Shown one piece after another: positions 1 through 10,519 of a DNA stretch of 33,325 nucleotides (position 1 is the first letter of the stretch; each line of letters starts with the position of its first letter). The DNA comes from Perkinsus chesapeaki. Its lineage: Eukaryota; Perkinsozoa; Perkinsida; Perkinsidae. The stretch is taken from positions 1 to 33,325 of the forward strand of contig JAAPAO010000396.1 in assembly GCA_013115145.1 (NCBI GenBank), read 5' to 3'. Below the pieces are notes generated by a model that was not told the origin of the DNA, ran no database searches, and was given only the letters and a program-made list of their open reading frames with translations. The position numbers were made by a program, and so were the translations under genes.

Positions 1-168
1 GGGCATAGAGTCGCAAATCCGGCAGAGAATGGTCACAAAAACGTGATATTCTAAGTTAATTTGGAGGACTGTAGTGTGTCTCTGTGCTCTGGTATTGTGA
101 TGTTTAATTGAATGCGAGACAGCCCTCCTTTTTTTCACTTACCTTAATAGTATAATTGTTGCTGTCTA

Positions 169-782
169 TTGGTGATGTTACATCAACCATCAAGTTGGAA
201 TAAAGCTTATCTTCCTCCTCGAAGTGCGCAGGACATTTCAATAGCTCAGAGAATCCTTGCAGCCTGTATTAGGACTATATCGCTTGAAACACCATCTCCG
301 CCATCCCCTTTTCATAGGCCTCCTGTCGCAGAGGCCGAGAGGCTTGGTAGGCTGTCCCCCGCCAAGCCTGTTCCCTATACCCTGACCCGATCGGATTTAG
401 CCACACACTTCATTCTCGGGGGCACTATTTGTATCAGTTCTACCTTCAAAGGATCCTGGCTATTACAGTGATTCTCGGTCCAACAGAGCAGATGGGAGAA
501 TCCGTCTTTTTCGATGTAATCGCCCGATGACTGTCCTTCCTTTTAGGTCGACCCAATGTGGCTGGAGGAGCTTCATAAACGACAAAAATCAACAACCGCA
601 CCACACCAGAAGCAACAGCAGCAGTCAGACGGCAGCGGTAGCGCTGAGGAAATGCAAGATAACAAGTTTGAGGCCCAACCATGGGTTCAGCAGACTCTAC
701 TCGAAACTGACACTCGAGCCCAGGAAATGTAAGCTCATCCTCCAGCGGTCGCCTGTATAAATTGGCAAAGAATTTTTGGTGA
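169..782 (+). CDS. Unrecognised small protein gene, structure partly resolved
   Basis: I do not recognise this protein. The best-supported part is two exons joined across a 31-nt intron at 516-546 (GTAATCG...TTTTAG). The first reads ...YLQRILAITVILGP... and the second continues through a Gln-rich patch to QPWVQQTLLETDTRAQE, which looks helical. The gene can end in two ways. Reading straight through gives a stop at 730-732. Removing a 17-nt GT...AG segment (729-745) extends the protein by EIGRLYKLAKNF to a TGA at 780-782. The N-terminal part is uncertain: the frame opened by the ATG at 169 is not the frame of the later exons, so an intron or another start is needed. It sits 53 nt upstream of the next gene on the same strand. 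Existence of a gene is likely; the start is a guess. Confidence 0.4.
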
Positions 783-835
783 GAAGTTCCACTGGATTTC
801 GGCGAACCTCGTGAAGCGGTTTTCCAGTACTGTAC

Positions 836-2187
836 ATGTCTGCTTATGGCGATGTTCCGGATTTCAGGGGTCTCTTCGCCTACCCCTCAGCGAGCAGTGG
901 ATGGCGTGTGCTGCCATTGGGATCGATAACGTTACTCTTGGCAACATTCGCAGTTTCTATTGAGGTTGGTGTCCATCGATTACTGCTCATATTAATGCCT
1001 ACCTTTCAGCTTGGTCGCTTGATCTCGATTGATGATGATAGTGTATCGATTGAAGATTTCCATGAGAGATCTGAAGCTGCGATGGATTATGTTGACAGTG
1101 TAGCAGCGTCGAAGGAATGCCTTACCGACAGCCCCACCACCACCGGGGTAATTAGTGAAACGGTTGATCGATTTGGCTTCAATCTCCACAACACACCTCA
1201 TGCCGTTTGTGCACTTCTATACTTCATTCTGGAAGTCTTAACTTATTATAATATTGTTATTCCTTCATCCTCCAGCCCTCGCCCCCAGTTCTCTTCCCTA
1301 TCTATAGGTCACCTCTCTTTTATCATGCTCTCTGCTGCATCCTCCAGGAGATTCGACGAGATCCTCCCGGGTTGTCGAAGCAGCGGTACTGCTCACAACG
1401 GGTGCCATTATGGAACGCCTTTACGGTAAGGAGGAGGGATTTCACGGCGCGCGAGAATCTTCTTTTTAGGTCCGCTTCAATTTCTTGGCGCAGTGACGTT
1501 AACTACAGGACTGAGTAACTATATCGGTCTGAAGTTGAGTGGTACAGAGTTACCCCTCATGGGGACATCTCCTGCGGTTTTCTTTGGCGTTGGATATCTC
1601 GGCATTGCTCGACCGTTCTCAATGTGGGCCATCCTGCCCAACATACCTATTCCTTGCTTGTGGTTAATGGCACCGGCTACAGTCAGTCTAGCTACTCGAG
1701 CATGGTAAATATCTTATGTCGAAGCTGGTCATTTTCAGTACCTCAGGCGATTACTTGGCAGCCGGTCGAAGCAGGGAGAAGAGGAAGAGTTAACTGCTGC
1801 CAATCGGGGGCCCTACAAGGACCTATCCGATCGAGAGCTCCGTCGGTTAACCAGTGAAGTAGCGGTGGAACTGTCAATGATGGAGTCCGTGGATGAATCT
1901 CAAGACGCGGCCCGTTCAGTGTCCACATTGTACTCCCCCGGTCTTAACAGGAGCGAACTCAATGCTAGTAGGCGTCGCGCCATAAGCCTTGCTCTTTATC
2001 GCCCTCATCAGGTTTGGTATCTCTACAGGATCGTCTGGATGATCTCCGTGCTGAGTGGTCGGCTCGTGGAGGATGGCCGAGTGATCGATACGCTGCTTTT
2101 ATTAGTGACTTTGCCGCGATGCTCCTCGGGCTGGGATGCGCTCTCGCCACTCGGGGACGTTTCAGAGGGAAGTTTCCGACTACTTAA
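836..2187 (+). CDS. Rhomboid-like / UBAC2-like polytopic membrane protein
   Basis: Probable ER-membrane rhomboid-fold protein. After the ATG at 836 the N-terminus reads SSGWRVLPLGSITLLLATFA, resembling the first helix of the UBAC2/DUF1751 rhomboid-like group. A later exon has TTGAIMERLYGPLQFLGAVT, matching the rhomboid pattern of a helix followed by E-R-x-x-G, and then GTSPAVFFGVGYL in the place of the GxSG helix. The serine is present but the following Gly is Pro, and I see no catalytic His, so it is more likely a pseudoprotease. The C-terminal half is charged and cytosolic. Introns read here include 1426-1469 (44 nt), 1705-1746 (42 nt) and a possible 17-nt one at 2012-2028. The last gives a tail ending ATRGRFRGKFPTT; without it another open frame ends at 2215. 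Exons between 1.0 and 1.4 kb are not fully resolved. It converges on the calpain gene 35 nt away. Confidence 0.5.
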
Positions 2188-2222
2188 ACCCAAAACAGTC
2201 AGATTTGTCAATTGAAGACATA

Positions 2223-3359
2223 TCAGCTTTGCACGAATTTGCCATTTAAAACGCTAACGCGGTACCGTTGTAGAGGCTGGCTTTCTGGGTGCCCGCGAAC
2301 CACCAAGTCGACCCCTTCGTCAATTTGAGGGACGTCACTCGAGGCAGAGAAGCACTCGGCAGTGGTGTAGGTTGTGGAGGTCGATCCCAGCTTCATCGAG
2401 ATATGCTGCTCTAGTAGTTGTCGTCGGTCAGTGTAGTGCCGTACCAGAAACACCTTCACGGTGCCGATGCCCAACGGCCTGATTTTGTGTCGATGGCTGT
2501 CCCCTGGACACAAGACGAGCTCATCATCGGCTGGCAAGTTCCAGGCTATGTGGAGGTATTTCAAGGACTCATGAGAACCAGCTTCAACCCAAAGCGTCCG
2601 CGGTGTGTTACCGGCATCACAGCAAGCATCCGACCAAGGATTCCGGAGAAGTACCCAGGTCTTGTCGAACTGTCGGTAACACCCAACAACAGCATACGCG
2701 TGATTGGGAAGCAACTGACCGCCTTCGGGCACGTCGGCTGAGGTGCCAATGCATGCAATGCAATGACCGTCTATTATACCATCGAACACTGCAAGTGCTG
2801 CCTTCGACCAATCGATGGTCTCGGCCAACCATCCGGAGAGATGGTGCATGATTGCTGCTGGATTACTCTGTTGACCAATAAGGGCGTTGAGATTGTCAGC
2901 CGGTGATTGGCCGAGGACAAAGTGGACCCTCTCGGCAGCAGTGGCCCAACAGGACGCTCCATGCGAGGAACAATCCAATCTGTCATTACCATCGAAGATA
3001 CCTAAGGATATGTCATCGACGCGAATTGTCCTCCAAGTACCATTGACGAACCAACACTGTACGACACTCGATCCATCAAATGTGCTGCATCTCACTGTTG
3101 TACATCCGTAGCGTTGACAATGCCCCTGAATCGCTATAGTGGCGGCTACCAGCGAGCAGCCATCCCCTCGACCCTGTTCTATCCCACTGAGGTCATCACT
3201 CCAATTAACTTTCCTTAGCTGGAGGGGCCCATAAAGCTTTGGTGTGGGTAGGACGGTGATTGTGTCTGGAGGCAGATGTATGCCATTAACTGTATCATAG
3301 TCATCGTGAGACGTTGGAGCCTGCCATGTCATAAAATTCACTAATTTCTTATAATTCAC
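2223..3359 (-). CDS. Calpain-type cysteine protease (peptidase C2 domain), intronless
   Basis: Single-exon 378-residue protein made almost entirely of a calpain catalytic domain. The papain-like triad can be read directly. The Cys motif GDGCSLVAAT is near residue 68, where typical calpains have GDCWFLAA. The His motif PNHAYAVVG is near residue 220, and the Asn motif LLRNPW near residue 240. The spacing (152 and 20 residues) is close to that of classical calpains. Other family-like segments are WRTIRVDDIS and AAERVHFVLG. No EF-hand (PEF) domain, signal peptide or membrane segment is visible, so this is an atypical short calpain, probably cytosolic. The Trp that usually follows the catalytic Cys is replaced by Ser, which may alter activity. 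Absence of introns sets it apart from most neighbours. The start chosen is the first ATG of the open frame. Confidence 0.85.
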   Translation of the reverse strand: MNYKKLVNFMTWQAPTSHDDYDTVNGIHLPPDTITVLPTPKLYGPLQLRKVNWSDDLSGIEQGRGDGCSLVAATIAIQGHCQRYGCTTVRCSTFDGSSVVQCWFVNGTWRTIRVDDISLGIFDGNDRLDCSSHGASCWATAAERVHFVLGQSPADNLNALIGQQSNPAAIMHHLSGWLAETIDWSKAALAVFDGIIDGHCIACIGTSADVPEGGQLLPNHAYAVVGCYRQFDKTWVLLRNPWSDACCDAGNTPRTLWVEAGSHESLKYLHIAWNLPADDELVLCPGDSHRHKIRPLGIGTVKVFLVRHYTDRRQLLEQHISMKLGSTSTTYTTAECFSASSDVPQIDEGVDLVVRGHPESQPLQRYRVSVLNGKFVQS

Positions 3360-3551
3360 ATCGGCATGCTGACAAGTACAAAGATTACGAGTAGATTTCG
3401 ATGCGAAAATATTCTCCGTAACTTTCTAACAGTTTCCTAAGGAAGCTTCAAGCCTATTAGACAACAAAAGGTCGGAAAGAGCAATGAGGGAAATGTTACA
3501 CTACGACGTTGGTTGACATGCAGCAGAACAAGCCTTAGCAATCCTATTTAA

Positions 3552-5764
3552 ATGTTCTCACTCCAATGGTTGCTACTCTGCTCGACAGCATTGGCCTCTG
3601 TGTTTGATCGAATGTTCGAAGACCCTCTTTGTGAAGGGTCGCGTGTGTGGTCTCGATACCGGTACGACCGCTCCAACCGATTCGAAGAGCCATCATCTGC
3701 TACTCAGGGAGCTCCTATCCGACCCTTCCCTGCCACTGCATGACAAGACCGTGGCGTCCCAGGAGTTTCTATACAACTTAGCCGTACACGGGAAGACATT
3801 GCTAGATGACGAGTAAGCCCCAACCATCGAAGACCCTTTGCGAGCTTCAACCTAAGATACCCCTGTCTCCTTGGTGTCATCGCCAACACATACTATCGAC
3901 TGGTCGCTGAAGGTCTGCCCATCATGGAGCTCCTCGATTTGTATGTAAATGGCCTCGTTAACAGTGGCACCGGGAATGCGTGAGCCATTAGTGGGCCACC
4001 CCAGTTCAACGGTTACTCTGAAGTTACTATACCGTCTTTGACAAGCCCGAATGGGGCGTCACCGAGGATGATTTCTCTGCTTTACGTCGATCGATTCTCT
4101 TATCCTTGAGAAAGGCTCGACAGGGCCTGTCAGAGAGCACCGTCCTCGAGGGCCCGCTAGCATCACACCTCCGACAGCAGGCAAGTCCGACCACTCCCGA
4201 GGAATGCACTCAACAGCAGATTGCTGATTACGAGGCGCGTCGACGCGAAGTTATCGACGCAAACCTTGAAGACCTCCTCCGACCCTATTGGGAACCTACT
4301 CCAACAGAAGTCCTTGTGGTCCCGACAAGCGAGGTGCTTCACCGACCCCGTTGACCACGGCCGTTCTTCTTCTTTCAGTCCCGAGGGCTCGCTGGAGTGA
4401 AAGTCTTCGTGTACTCTGACGGATCAGACGGGCTCCGATGGCTGACTAGTGGCACTGAATTCTGCCGTCACAACCAATGGGGCATGGATGTGAGCCCATC
4501 TTGGTCGCCGTCGAGAACAGTAGTTCCTTCCGAAGGTAACTTTGCACGATTTCTTCACGACATCCGCCTACTCCACTTTGAGCCCAGACGATGCCGATTT
4601 CTTCCTCGTAGTCAAATCGACGGGTGTGGGGTTCGAACCCGCGTCGGTGACAGGTCCCCGGCTGGCCCGCATGCCACTATTACATGCGATTACCTGACGA
4701 CTGTCAGAACCGGACCACCGAGGCCTACGAGGACGCCGTTGCAAATCTGCCGTAACAGCGCATATCCAAAATCTTCGCAGTGCGGTGCTCCTGCTCAGAT
4801 ACTTCAAACACACCCGAGGTCGAGACCATATTTTCCCAATCTACTTCTCTGATTTCTTTCAAGGTTTCCGAACACAGATTCCCGAGAGCTCAATTCTCAA
4901 TCCCGAAACCGAGATTGCCTGGGAGCGTTCGCTCGATGACTTCCCGTCGCACGAGCGAAGAAATGCCTTTGACGTTTACAAAGATATCGCCATACCACCT
5001 CTCCTCGAGCCAAGTCGGATACTTCCTTTTGCTCTGTCGGCTCGGGCCATCACCGACAGAGAGATTCTGGCGTCGTTCGCCGGGAAAGCTTGGTCGGACA
5101 TCACCGAGGTGTACGCAATTCGACGGCAAATGAAAGAAGTATTTGCCGATCGGAATGACAGTGTGATTCTTGTTGAGGAATCCATGCGAGATCTACTAAG
5201 TCAAGACGACATGGCCAACCTGATGGGCAATTCCATCTTCTGTCTGATCCCTCGTGGACGGGTTGCCTGGACAGTCAGACTCTACGAGGCTCTCTGGGCT
5301 GAATGTATACCCGTCATTCTAAGCGATTATCTCGAGCTGCCATTCGAGCAACTTTTTGATGTCACCAAAGCCACCATCAAATGGCCACAAGATGAAATCC
5401 ACACACTTTACGATTACCTCAAATCTGTCTCAAATGAGACCCTTCAACAATACCGAGCTGCTGGTCAAGCCCTCCGATGCTGGTATTGGCCCATACCGCT
5501 CCTTTCTATGATCATGCCAGGTACACCTACCCCCCTGGAGACCTCTATTGGTTAGTTAACCGATCCGAACAAGATTCACTTCAACTCTTAGAGAGTCTAT
5601 GCCCAAACCTTTCCTCCTCCCGCAACGCCATGGTTGCCGTGGTAAGCCCACATTCATGAGCCCCTCCCAAATAACCATGCATTATTTAGGCCCAAATTCT
5701 GTCACGTCGAAAACGAGCAACTCGAAGTGGCCGAAGAACCTTTTGGCCGCACAATCATTCTTAG
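3552..5764 (+). CDS. Exostosin-family (GT47) glycosyltransferase
   Basis: Type II membrane or secreted glycosyltransferase, expected in the Golgi. The N-terminus MFSLQWLLLCSTALAS is a signal peptide or anchor. The frame then shifts unless a 22-nt segment (3600-3621, GTGTTTG...CGAAG) is removed, joining it to TLFVKGRVCGLDTG. Exostosin landmarks in order are GVKVFVYSDGSDGLRW, DDADFFLVPGWPACHYYMR, GRDHIFPIYFSDF, SIFCLIPRGRVAWTVRLYEA, and ECIPVILSDYLELPFEQLFD. The last two are the C-terminal nucleotide-sugar binding region. The tail reads QALRCWYTYPPGDLYWLVN and ends at 5764. Introns I place are 22, 44, 44, 34, 46, 29, 38 and about 48 nt, plus one near 4.35 kb whose donor is not fixed. The 46-nt one (4608-4653) holds an antisense tRNA-like block. 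No frameshift remains once introns are removed. Confidence 0.85.
4608..4653 (-). repeat. tRNA-like block forming an exostosin intron (antisense to gene)
   Basis: A 46-nt intron, GTAGTC...GACAG, restores the exostosin frame across FFLV/PGWPACHYYM. Read on the minus strand it contains CGCGGGTTCGAACCCC, a tRNA B-box-like core. Its + strand layout (aaat, gacg, ggggNtcgaaccc, acagg) lines up with the copy at 16626-16678. Confidence 0.6.
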
Positions 5765-5965
5765 ATTCTTGGGCGCGCGGTGTATTCTGTGGCGCGCGAG
5801 ATTGTAAATGTTTCTGTGCGACATTTTGTGCTGACCTGCGCATCTCTTTATAATGATGTCATTACTTAGGAGAGTATCTTTATTAATTAATTCATAGGTT
5901 AACCTCGAAGACGTCATTCTGCTGCAAAAATATCTTTTTAGTCCCTTACACTTCGTCGACTCGTG

Positions 5966-6223
5966 CTAATCTTCGTCGTCAGTTCCACTAGCAGCTAAAT
6001 GAGCCTCCACGTGGCGCTCCTTGAAATTGCAACTTGCCGTCTCCTCGTCACTGAAGTTCTTTTCTGACACCTCTAGCTGCCACATGTAGCTCTTGCCATC
6101 CGTTAGCATTACTCTTACTCTCCTGTTTCTATTTATTATTATGTGTAAATACCCTAACAACCACACTTCAGTTGGTTTAGCGGCATCAGTTGTGTCAAGC
6201 CGCAGCGGCAGCAACAGTTCCAC
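5966..6223 (-). CDS. Possible small acidic-tailed protein, doubtful
   Basis: An 85-codon open frame ending ...VEAHLAASGTDDED with a plausible segment VMLTDGKSYMWQLEVSEKNF. I recognise no domain. Its 5' half is antisense to the probable first exon of the zinc-finger gene that starts at 6141 on the other strand, so at most one reading of that part is right. It may be the last exon of a gene whose upstream exons I cannot place, or a chance frame. Confidence 0.25.
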   Translation of the reverse strand: MELLLPLRLDTTDAAKPTEVWLLGYLHIIINRNRRVRVMLTDGKSYMWQLEVSEKNFSDEETASCNFKERHVEAHLAASGTDDED

Positions 6224-7291
6224 CAGCAGGCATCATCACAGTAAGTCTTTATCATTAACAATATAGGCATTATTATGCTCTTAGATTCAGCCAATAGGAA
6301 CACATGCGAAGTCCCCGGATGCGGTAGAGTTCCCCGAAAATCGTCGGACTCTGCACGAGCCAGGTGCGTGTTGCCGTCACATGCTGCTTCTTCATTTTAC
6401 TCCCTCCGAAGGTTCTGTACTCGACACGGTGGTGGGAGACCATGCCACTATCCAGGCTGCCAGGTGGCTGCCCGAGGCCTCTTAGGCTTCTGCTACCGTC
6501 ATCGTCATTATGCTAACGGCAATGCCGCTACTGCGGCCGCCTACGGTAACGGTATCGATGGTAAGGCAATGCCATCCCCAACTCCTGAGGCTACCGAAAA
6601 CGATATTAGAGCCTCTCGCTTGGAGTCATACGTTCCTGTGCCCAGTAAGTGCTATTATTACTAATAATCTTGTTATCATCATTAATGTTCAGGTGGCATA
6701 GATTCAGTCGAACTCGCCGCGCTTACCTACATAGCTTCGACATTGAAGGCCAGCGAGGCCGCAGCAGCGTCGTCGACCGCAGCATCAGATGTCAACACAC
6801 CCCAGGCGGCGATTCAAGACAGCACGTCGGTTACCAGCCCTGGCACCCCCGATTGCTTCTCGCCCATAACAACACCTTCCTCGCCGGCATCTTCGGCACC
6901 TTCGAGCCCATTGCTCGACAGCAGCAGCAGCAATAACAACAGTCAGTCTTTGGTACCGGCTCTATCATCAATCTCAACCTCGAGCACGCCCGGATCACCA
7001 GTAACAACTCCTACTGCATCGGATCCCATCGACGCTGCATTCGCAAACCATTCCTCAGCATCTTGTGATATTGATGAGCTATTCTCAATACCGACTATGC
7101 CACCTACTCAAAGGCCTGTGTCTGTCTTTGGTGTCCCTCCTCCTTTTGCTGCCAAATCGTCTCTGCCACCCACTGCAGCAGCTGTCGTAGGCGGGGCCAC
7201 GGTAGCATGTGGGCCACTAGGCGAGACACCTAGTCTGATGGATGAGGGGGAGAGGCAGACTGTCTCACCCGCAACTGTTACTGGAATGTGA
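6141..7291 (+). CDS. WRKY19-like zinc-finger protein, copy 1
   Basis: Probable nuclear regulator. The core is a Cys/His cluster of the WRKY19-like zinc-finger type: NTCEVPGCGRVPRK, then FCTRHGGGRPCHYPGCQVAA, then GLLGFCYRHRHY. The C-x(4)-C and C-x2-H-GGG spacing is typical. The two halves are joined across a 48-nt intron (donor GTGCGTG, acceptor CCGAAG). A second intron leads into a long Ser/Ala/Pro-rich tail, perhaps an activation region, containing DIDELFSIPTM and ending at 7291. The start is uncertain. A first exon from the ATG at 6141 joins through a 26-nt intron (6241-6266, GTAAGTC...AATATAG); otherwise the ATG at 6275 could be used. The next gene downstream on the same strand is a clear paralogue. 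Confidence 0.7.
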
Positions 7292-7409
7292 TTATCATAA
7301 CCGATCTGTAAATTCTAGAACTATTACATTTACTGTGTCGATGTCTTCTTCTTCTCAATACTACCACTCACTACCATTTCCCATATCGGATCTGTTCCTT
7401 TCTTAAGCA

Positions 7410-8338
7410 ATGAGTAATCGTGTTATTTTATTCTCTTATATTATCTTCCCAGGCTTTCATCCATCCCATATGCTACCCGCTCACACCACCTCCTCTACTG
7501 TGTGCTCGGATATGGATACAATTTCGAGTATAACTGTTGACTCCTTGAATAACAACGGCAACCCTGTAGTTGCTGGGCTGTCGCAGAGTGACCGAGGAGG
7601 ATCTCCAAACCAGCTTAAGCCAAGTAATCAGTACATCCTCAAACGTGCCATCAATTGGTCCATCTTAGAGAACCGTGGGCACTCCCTTTGTGAAGTGCCA
7701 GGCTGCACTAGGTTGTCCAGGAAGGGCCCGACCTCCGAGCGAGCAAAGTAGGATGCTTTCCCGTCTCCACCATCGCTAGTTGCTGTTTAGGTATTGTACT
7801 CGCCACGGTGGAGGAAGACCATGCCAATACCCAGGTTGTCGTGTGGCAGCTCGAGGCCTTCTTGGATACTGTTATAAACATCGTCGTTTCGGGAACCTTG
7901 CAGCAGCAGCGCCAGAGTCATCATCTTTACCTCGTCATACGAATGGAAGAACTCTACGGAACAGCGATAATCACAACAGCAGGAGGACCTTCGGAGAAGA
8001 ATTATCGGCTGTGATGAGTATCTTTCCAACGGATGCCGATAGAGGTATGAAACCGACGAATGATTCTCCTTCTTATGCGCTTCTTCTTCTTCTTGTCAGC
8101 AGTTATGTGCTCAACTAGAGAGTGTATGGTAAATCATACTTCACCATTTGGCCGCTTTATGTGCCCTCCATCAACAACAAGCCACACAACAAAACCACTT
8201 TCATACTTGAGCACCGCCACCAGTATCGACGATCTCTTCCGCAATCCTTGCATTACCGGTATGACTTCTGCTGCGTCCGCCGCCGCTGCTGTTGCTTCTC
8301 ACAAGCCCATTGTACCCCTACAAGTTATGAGGTTCTGA
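7410..8338 (+). CDS. WRKY19-like zinc-finger protein, copy 2 (tandem paralogue)
   Basis: Paralogue of the preceding gene with the same architecture: SLCEVPGCTRLSRKGP, a 43-nt intron at the same position, then YCTRHGGGRPCQYPGCRVAA and GLLGYCYKHRRF. A 55-nt intron (GTATGAAACC...TTGTCAG) removes an early stop and adds a Ser/Thr/Ala-rich tail. That tail contains SIDDLFRNPC, the counterpart of DIDELFSIPT in copy 1, and ends with VMRF at 8338. The conserved tail motif supports the splice. The true start could be the ATG at 7410, 7470 or 7513. Likely nuclear and DNA- or protein-binding by family; the target is unknown. Confidence 0.7.
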
Positions 8339-9323
8339 CAATGTTCAAGTCGTTAATACGACGATTACCCTCCTCCCTTTTTTTGTCTTTGTTTATACTC
8401 GTAAAATATCTCCAAAGTGAGGAGTTGTTGTTATGACGGCCTAATATCACAATTAAGCGATATTATCGCCATCGGCTATTTCCCCGTTCTGCTTCATTTA
8501 TTTCATTAATAACGCCATTAAGGATGCGTCATGTTATTATCGTAATAGGAAAAGATAACATTCGAAGACATTCGCTGTCCTACAATTGCTACAATTCGTC
8601 TCGCATAATTCTATGATTCTTTCAGTTCATCGCTTACGATTAACTGGTCTTTCTCGGTCGAAAGAATCGGGTATTTGGGCGCTTGTGTGCTGCCAGCGAG
8701 TCGTTGAGGGCCTCGGTCTTATACGCATCCACGAAATTTTTACGGCCAGTTCAAAACTCATTTTAGCCAACAGTTGCTAAACCACTCAACTTTTCTGTTG
8801 TCATTTAATCATTGTCTTGTGTTACATAGTCAATGACGAGCTTGACGAAACTACCAACGAATGAAGGAATGATTCCCGGCAAGATCAACTCCCCTAAAGT
8901 CTCACTGGTCCACTCATTGCCTCTTTATTGATAATCATTGCGGTGGTAAGGTGTAGACGGTCACACTCGTTAATGGAAAGTTGTGAAGGTGTCCCTTTGG
9001 AGAGTCCGAGGAAATCTGGCTTCCATTTTTCGCCCTTCTCCCACACTCCCGAAAAGATAGCGATTTACATACACAAATAAAAAAGGATAGGACAAAACGT
9101 TGACAGCCGTGTGTCGGCGATACGATGAATCATTTATTACTTTACAGAGGATGTTCAACAGTCTTCAGAGTGATCGAGCTTTATTTGGGACTTCACACTT
9201 GAAAGGGGACAACACGAGGAAATGTTCTAAACGCGTATAGTGTAATTTACGTGCATGTTTACCTCTACGATGAGGTATGATAGGTTATAACTCAATAACA
9301 ATGCGAGATACAGCAAATCATGT
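8339..9323. other. Intergenic spacer between convergent genes
   Basis: About 985 bases between the 3' ends of the zinc-finger copy 2 gene and the UIM-protein gene. I see no convincing coding exon on either strand. It holds AT-rich 3' flank and a small palindrome, gcgatattatcgc, near 8458. The short open frames here have no family-like sequence. Confidence 0.5.
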
Positions 9324-10423
9324 TTAATCTGGCTGTGATGTGGTCGATAAACTTTCTCTAATAGCATCATATACTGCAATATCTTCTTCCTTTCTATCCA
9401 TATCCAAACTCTCTGCGAGTCCAGCATCATCCCCGCGCTTGGCAGAGCTTGTCGAGGACCGCTCATCTCGACGGATGGGAAGGTTCTCCTTCAATGAGTT
9501 GGCGATTGCCATCTTCATTTGTTCGTCCTGAAACAGTCGACGGCATTGTCATTTTGCCGGAGCCATACGCCGGTCTTCCCAAAAGTCAAATGCTCGCTGC
9601 GTCACACGTGCCTTGCTAGGTTTACGGATTGGCTTGGCGCACCCACTACAAACGCCGACCGTGGGTGAGCCGACTACCAGTGAGTCTGTATCACAGAAGC
9701 GAACAGCTTGCGGAAAGCTATCCGATCAGTTCATTATACCAATTCGGTGATTTGAACGTGCTCTCACTAAAATAGCAATGAGATACTTCGGCTGTTCCAA
9801 GGACTATACCTCAGAAAGGGCGTGGTAAAGCTCATAAGTGTTGATGCTGTCCTCTATACTGCCTTGCATCTCCCGAAGTTGAGCAATATGGTCGACCTCC
9901 GGCATTGACCGCAGCTCAGTCAACCGAGGGTCCCTGATGCGTATACCAATACCAATGAGTTGGTTTCATACAATCGTTCGTTCTCCGCCGTAATGTGGCT
10001 CTCGGCCAAAGCATCCTGGAAGTTGGCCTCCTCATCGGCGTATTCTTCCAGATACCTGTGGAGAATCCTTCCTAGTGCGATGTTACAGTAGCTTGCTCTT
10101 CAAGCGATTTTTGGATAAGTTCTTTCATTCTTTCCTCATCCTCCCGCTGCAGCAGTCTCGTCCCGTAGGAATGTTCAGGGTTCCAAATGACCTTAACAAC
10201 TCTACTAATAATTTGCCACACTAGACTTTACCTTCTCGGAGCCTTCTGCATTCACCGGTGCATCGGCGTCCACATAAGGCTGCGAAAATGATGAGCAAAG
10301 ATGAGCAAGCAGTCAACCTGCCTGCAGCGCATCATCTCTCGTCTGCCGTCTCGGCAGCTCGTCCAATCCCGGTTCTTCTTTTCCGGCCACCAACGCCCAT
10401 CTTAGGCCACCAGGGGCTGCCAT
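9324..10423 (-). CDS. Protein with multiple ubiquitin-interacting-motif-like helices
   Basis: Likely ubiquitin-binding adaptor. Four segments fit the UIM pattern (acidic run, hydrophobic, A-x3-S): EDEERMKELIQKSLEE, DEEANFQDALAESH, DEQMKMAIANSLKE and EEDIAVYDAIRESL. A short Cys pair, GVCSGCAKPIRKP, precedes the last two. I chose the ATG at 10423 because it opens the frame MAAPGGLRWALVAGKEEPG that runs into the rest. Exons join through introns that include a probable GC-AG intron (10056-10096, donor GCAAGC) and one of 38 nt. A 78-nt intron precedes the UIM pair. The junction between YELYHALSE and the CxxC region is unresolved. The ATG lies only 15 nt downstream of the 81-nt foldback at 10439-10519. 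The family is not identified beyond the motifs. Confidence 0.55.
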
Positions 10424-10438
10424 TACCTACCATGATAC

Positions 10439-10519
10439 GGTACTACCAACCAAAGACGTTTTTAGACCCCCCCACAGCCTGTGGGGGGGTCTAAAAACGT
10501 CTAAAAAGTTGGTAGTACC
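10439..10519. repeat. 81-nt foldback: perfect 23-bp stem with 12-bp outer stem
   Basis: Inner arms 10455-10477 and 10479-10501 are perfect reverse complements (GACGTTTTTAGAC then seven C, ACAG) around a single base. Outer arms GGTACTACCAAC at 10439-10450 and its complement at 10508-10519 add 12 bp, with small asymmetric bulges of 4 and 6 nt between. It could be a minimal foldback transposon or an RNA hairpin. It sits immediately upstream of the start of the UIM-protein gene. Confidence 0.9.

Noticed and set aside
729-745. A 17-nt intron in the first gene
   Set aside because: It improves the C-terminus but the unspliced frame simply ends at a stop, so the intron is not required. Kept only as a possibility in the gene entry.
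4608-4653. A functional tRNA gene around GGTTCGAACC
   Set aside because: Only a T-arm-like core is present; no acceptor or anticodon arms, and it lies in an intron of a well-supported exostosin gene. The same reasoning excludes the other blocks as working tRNA genes.
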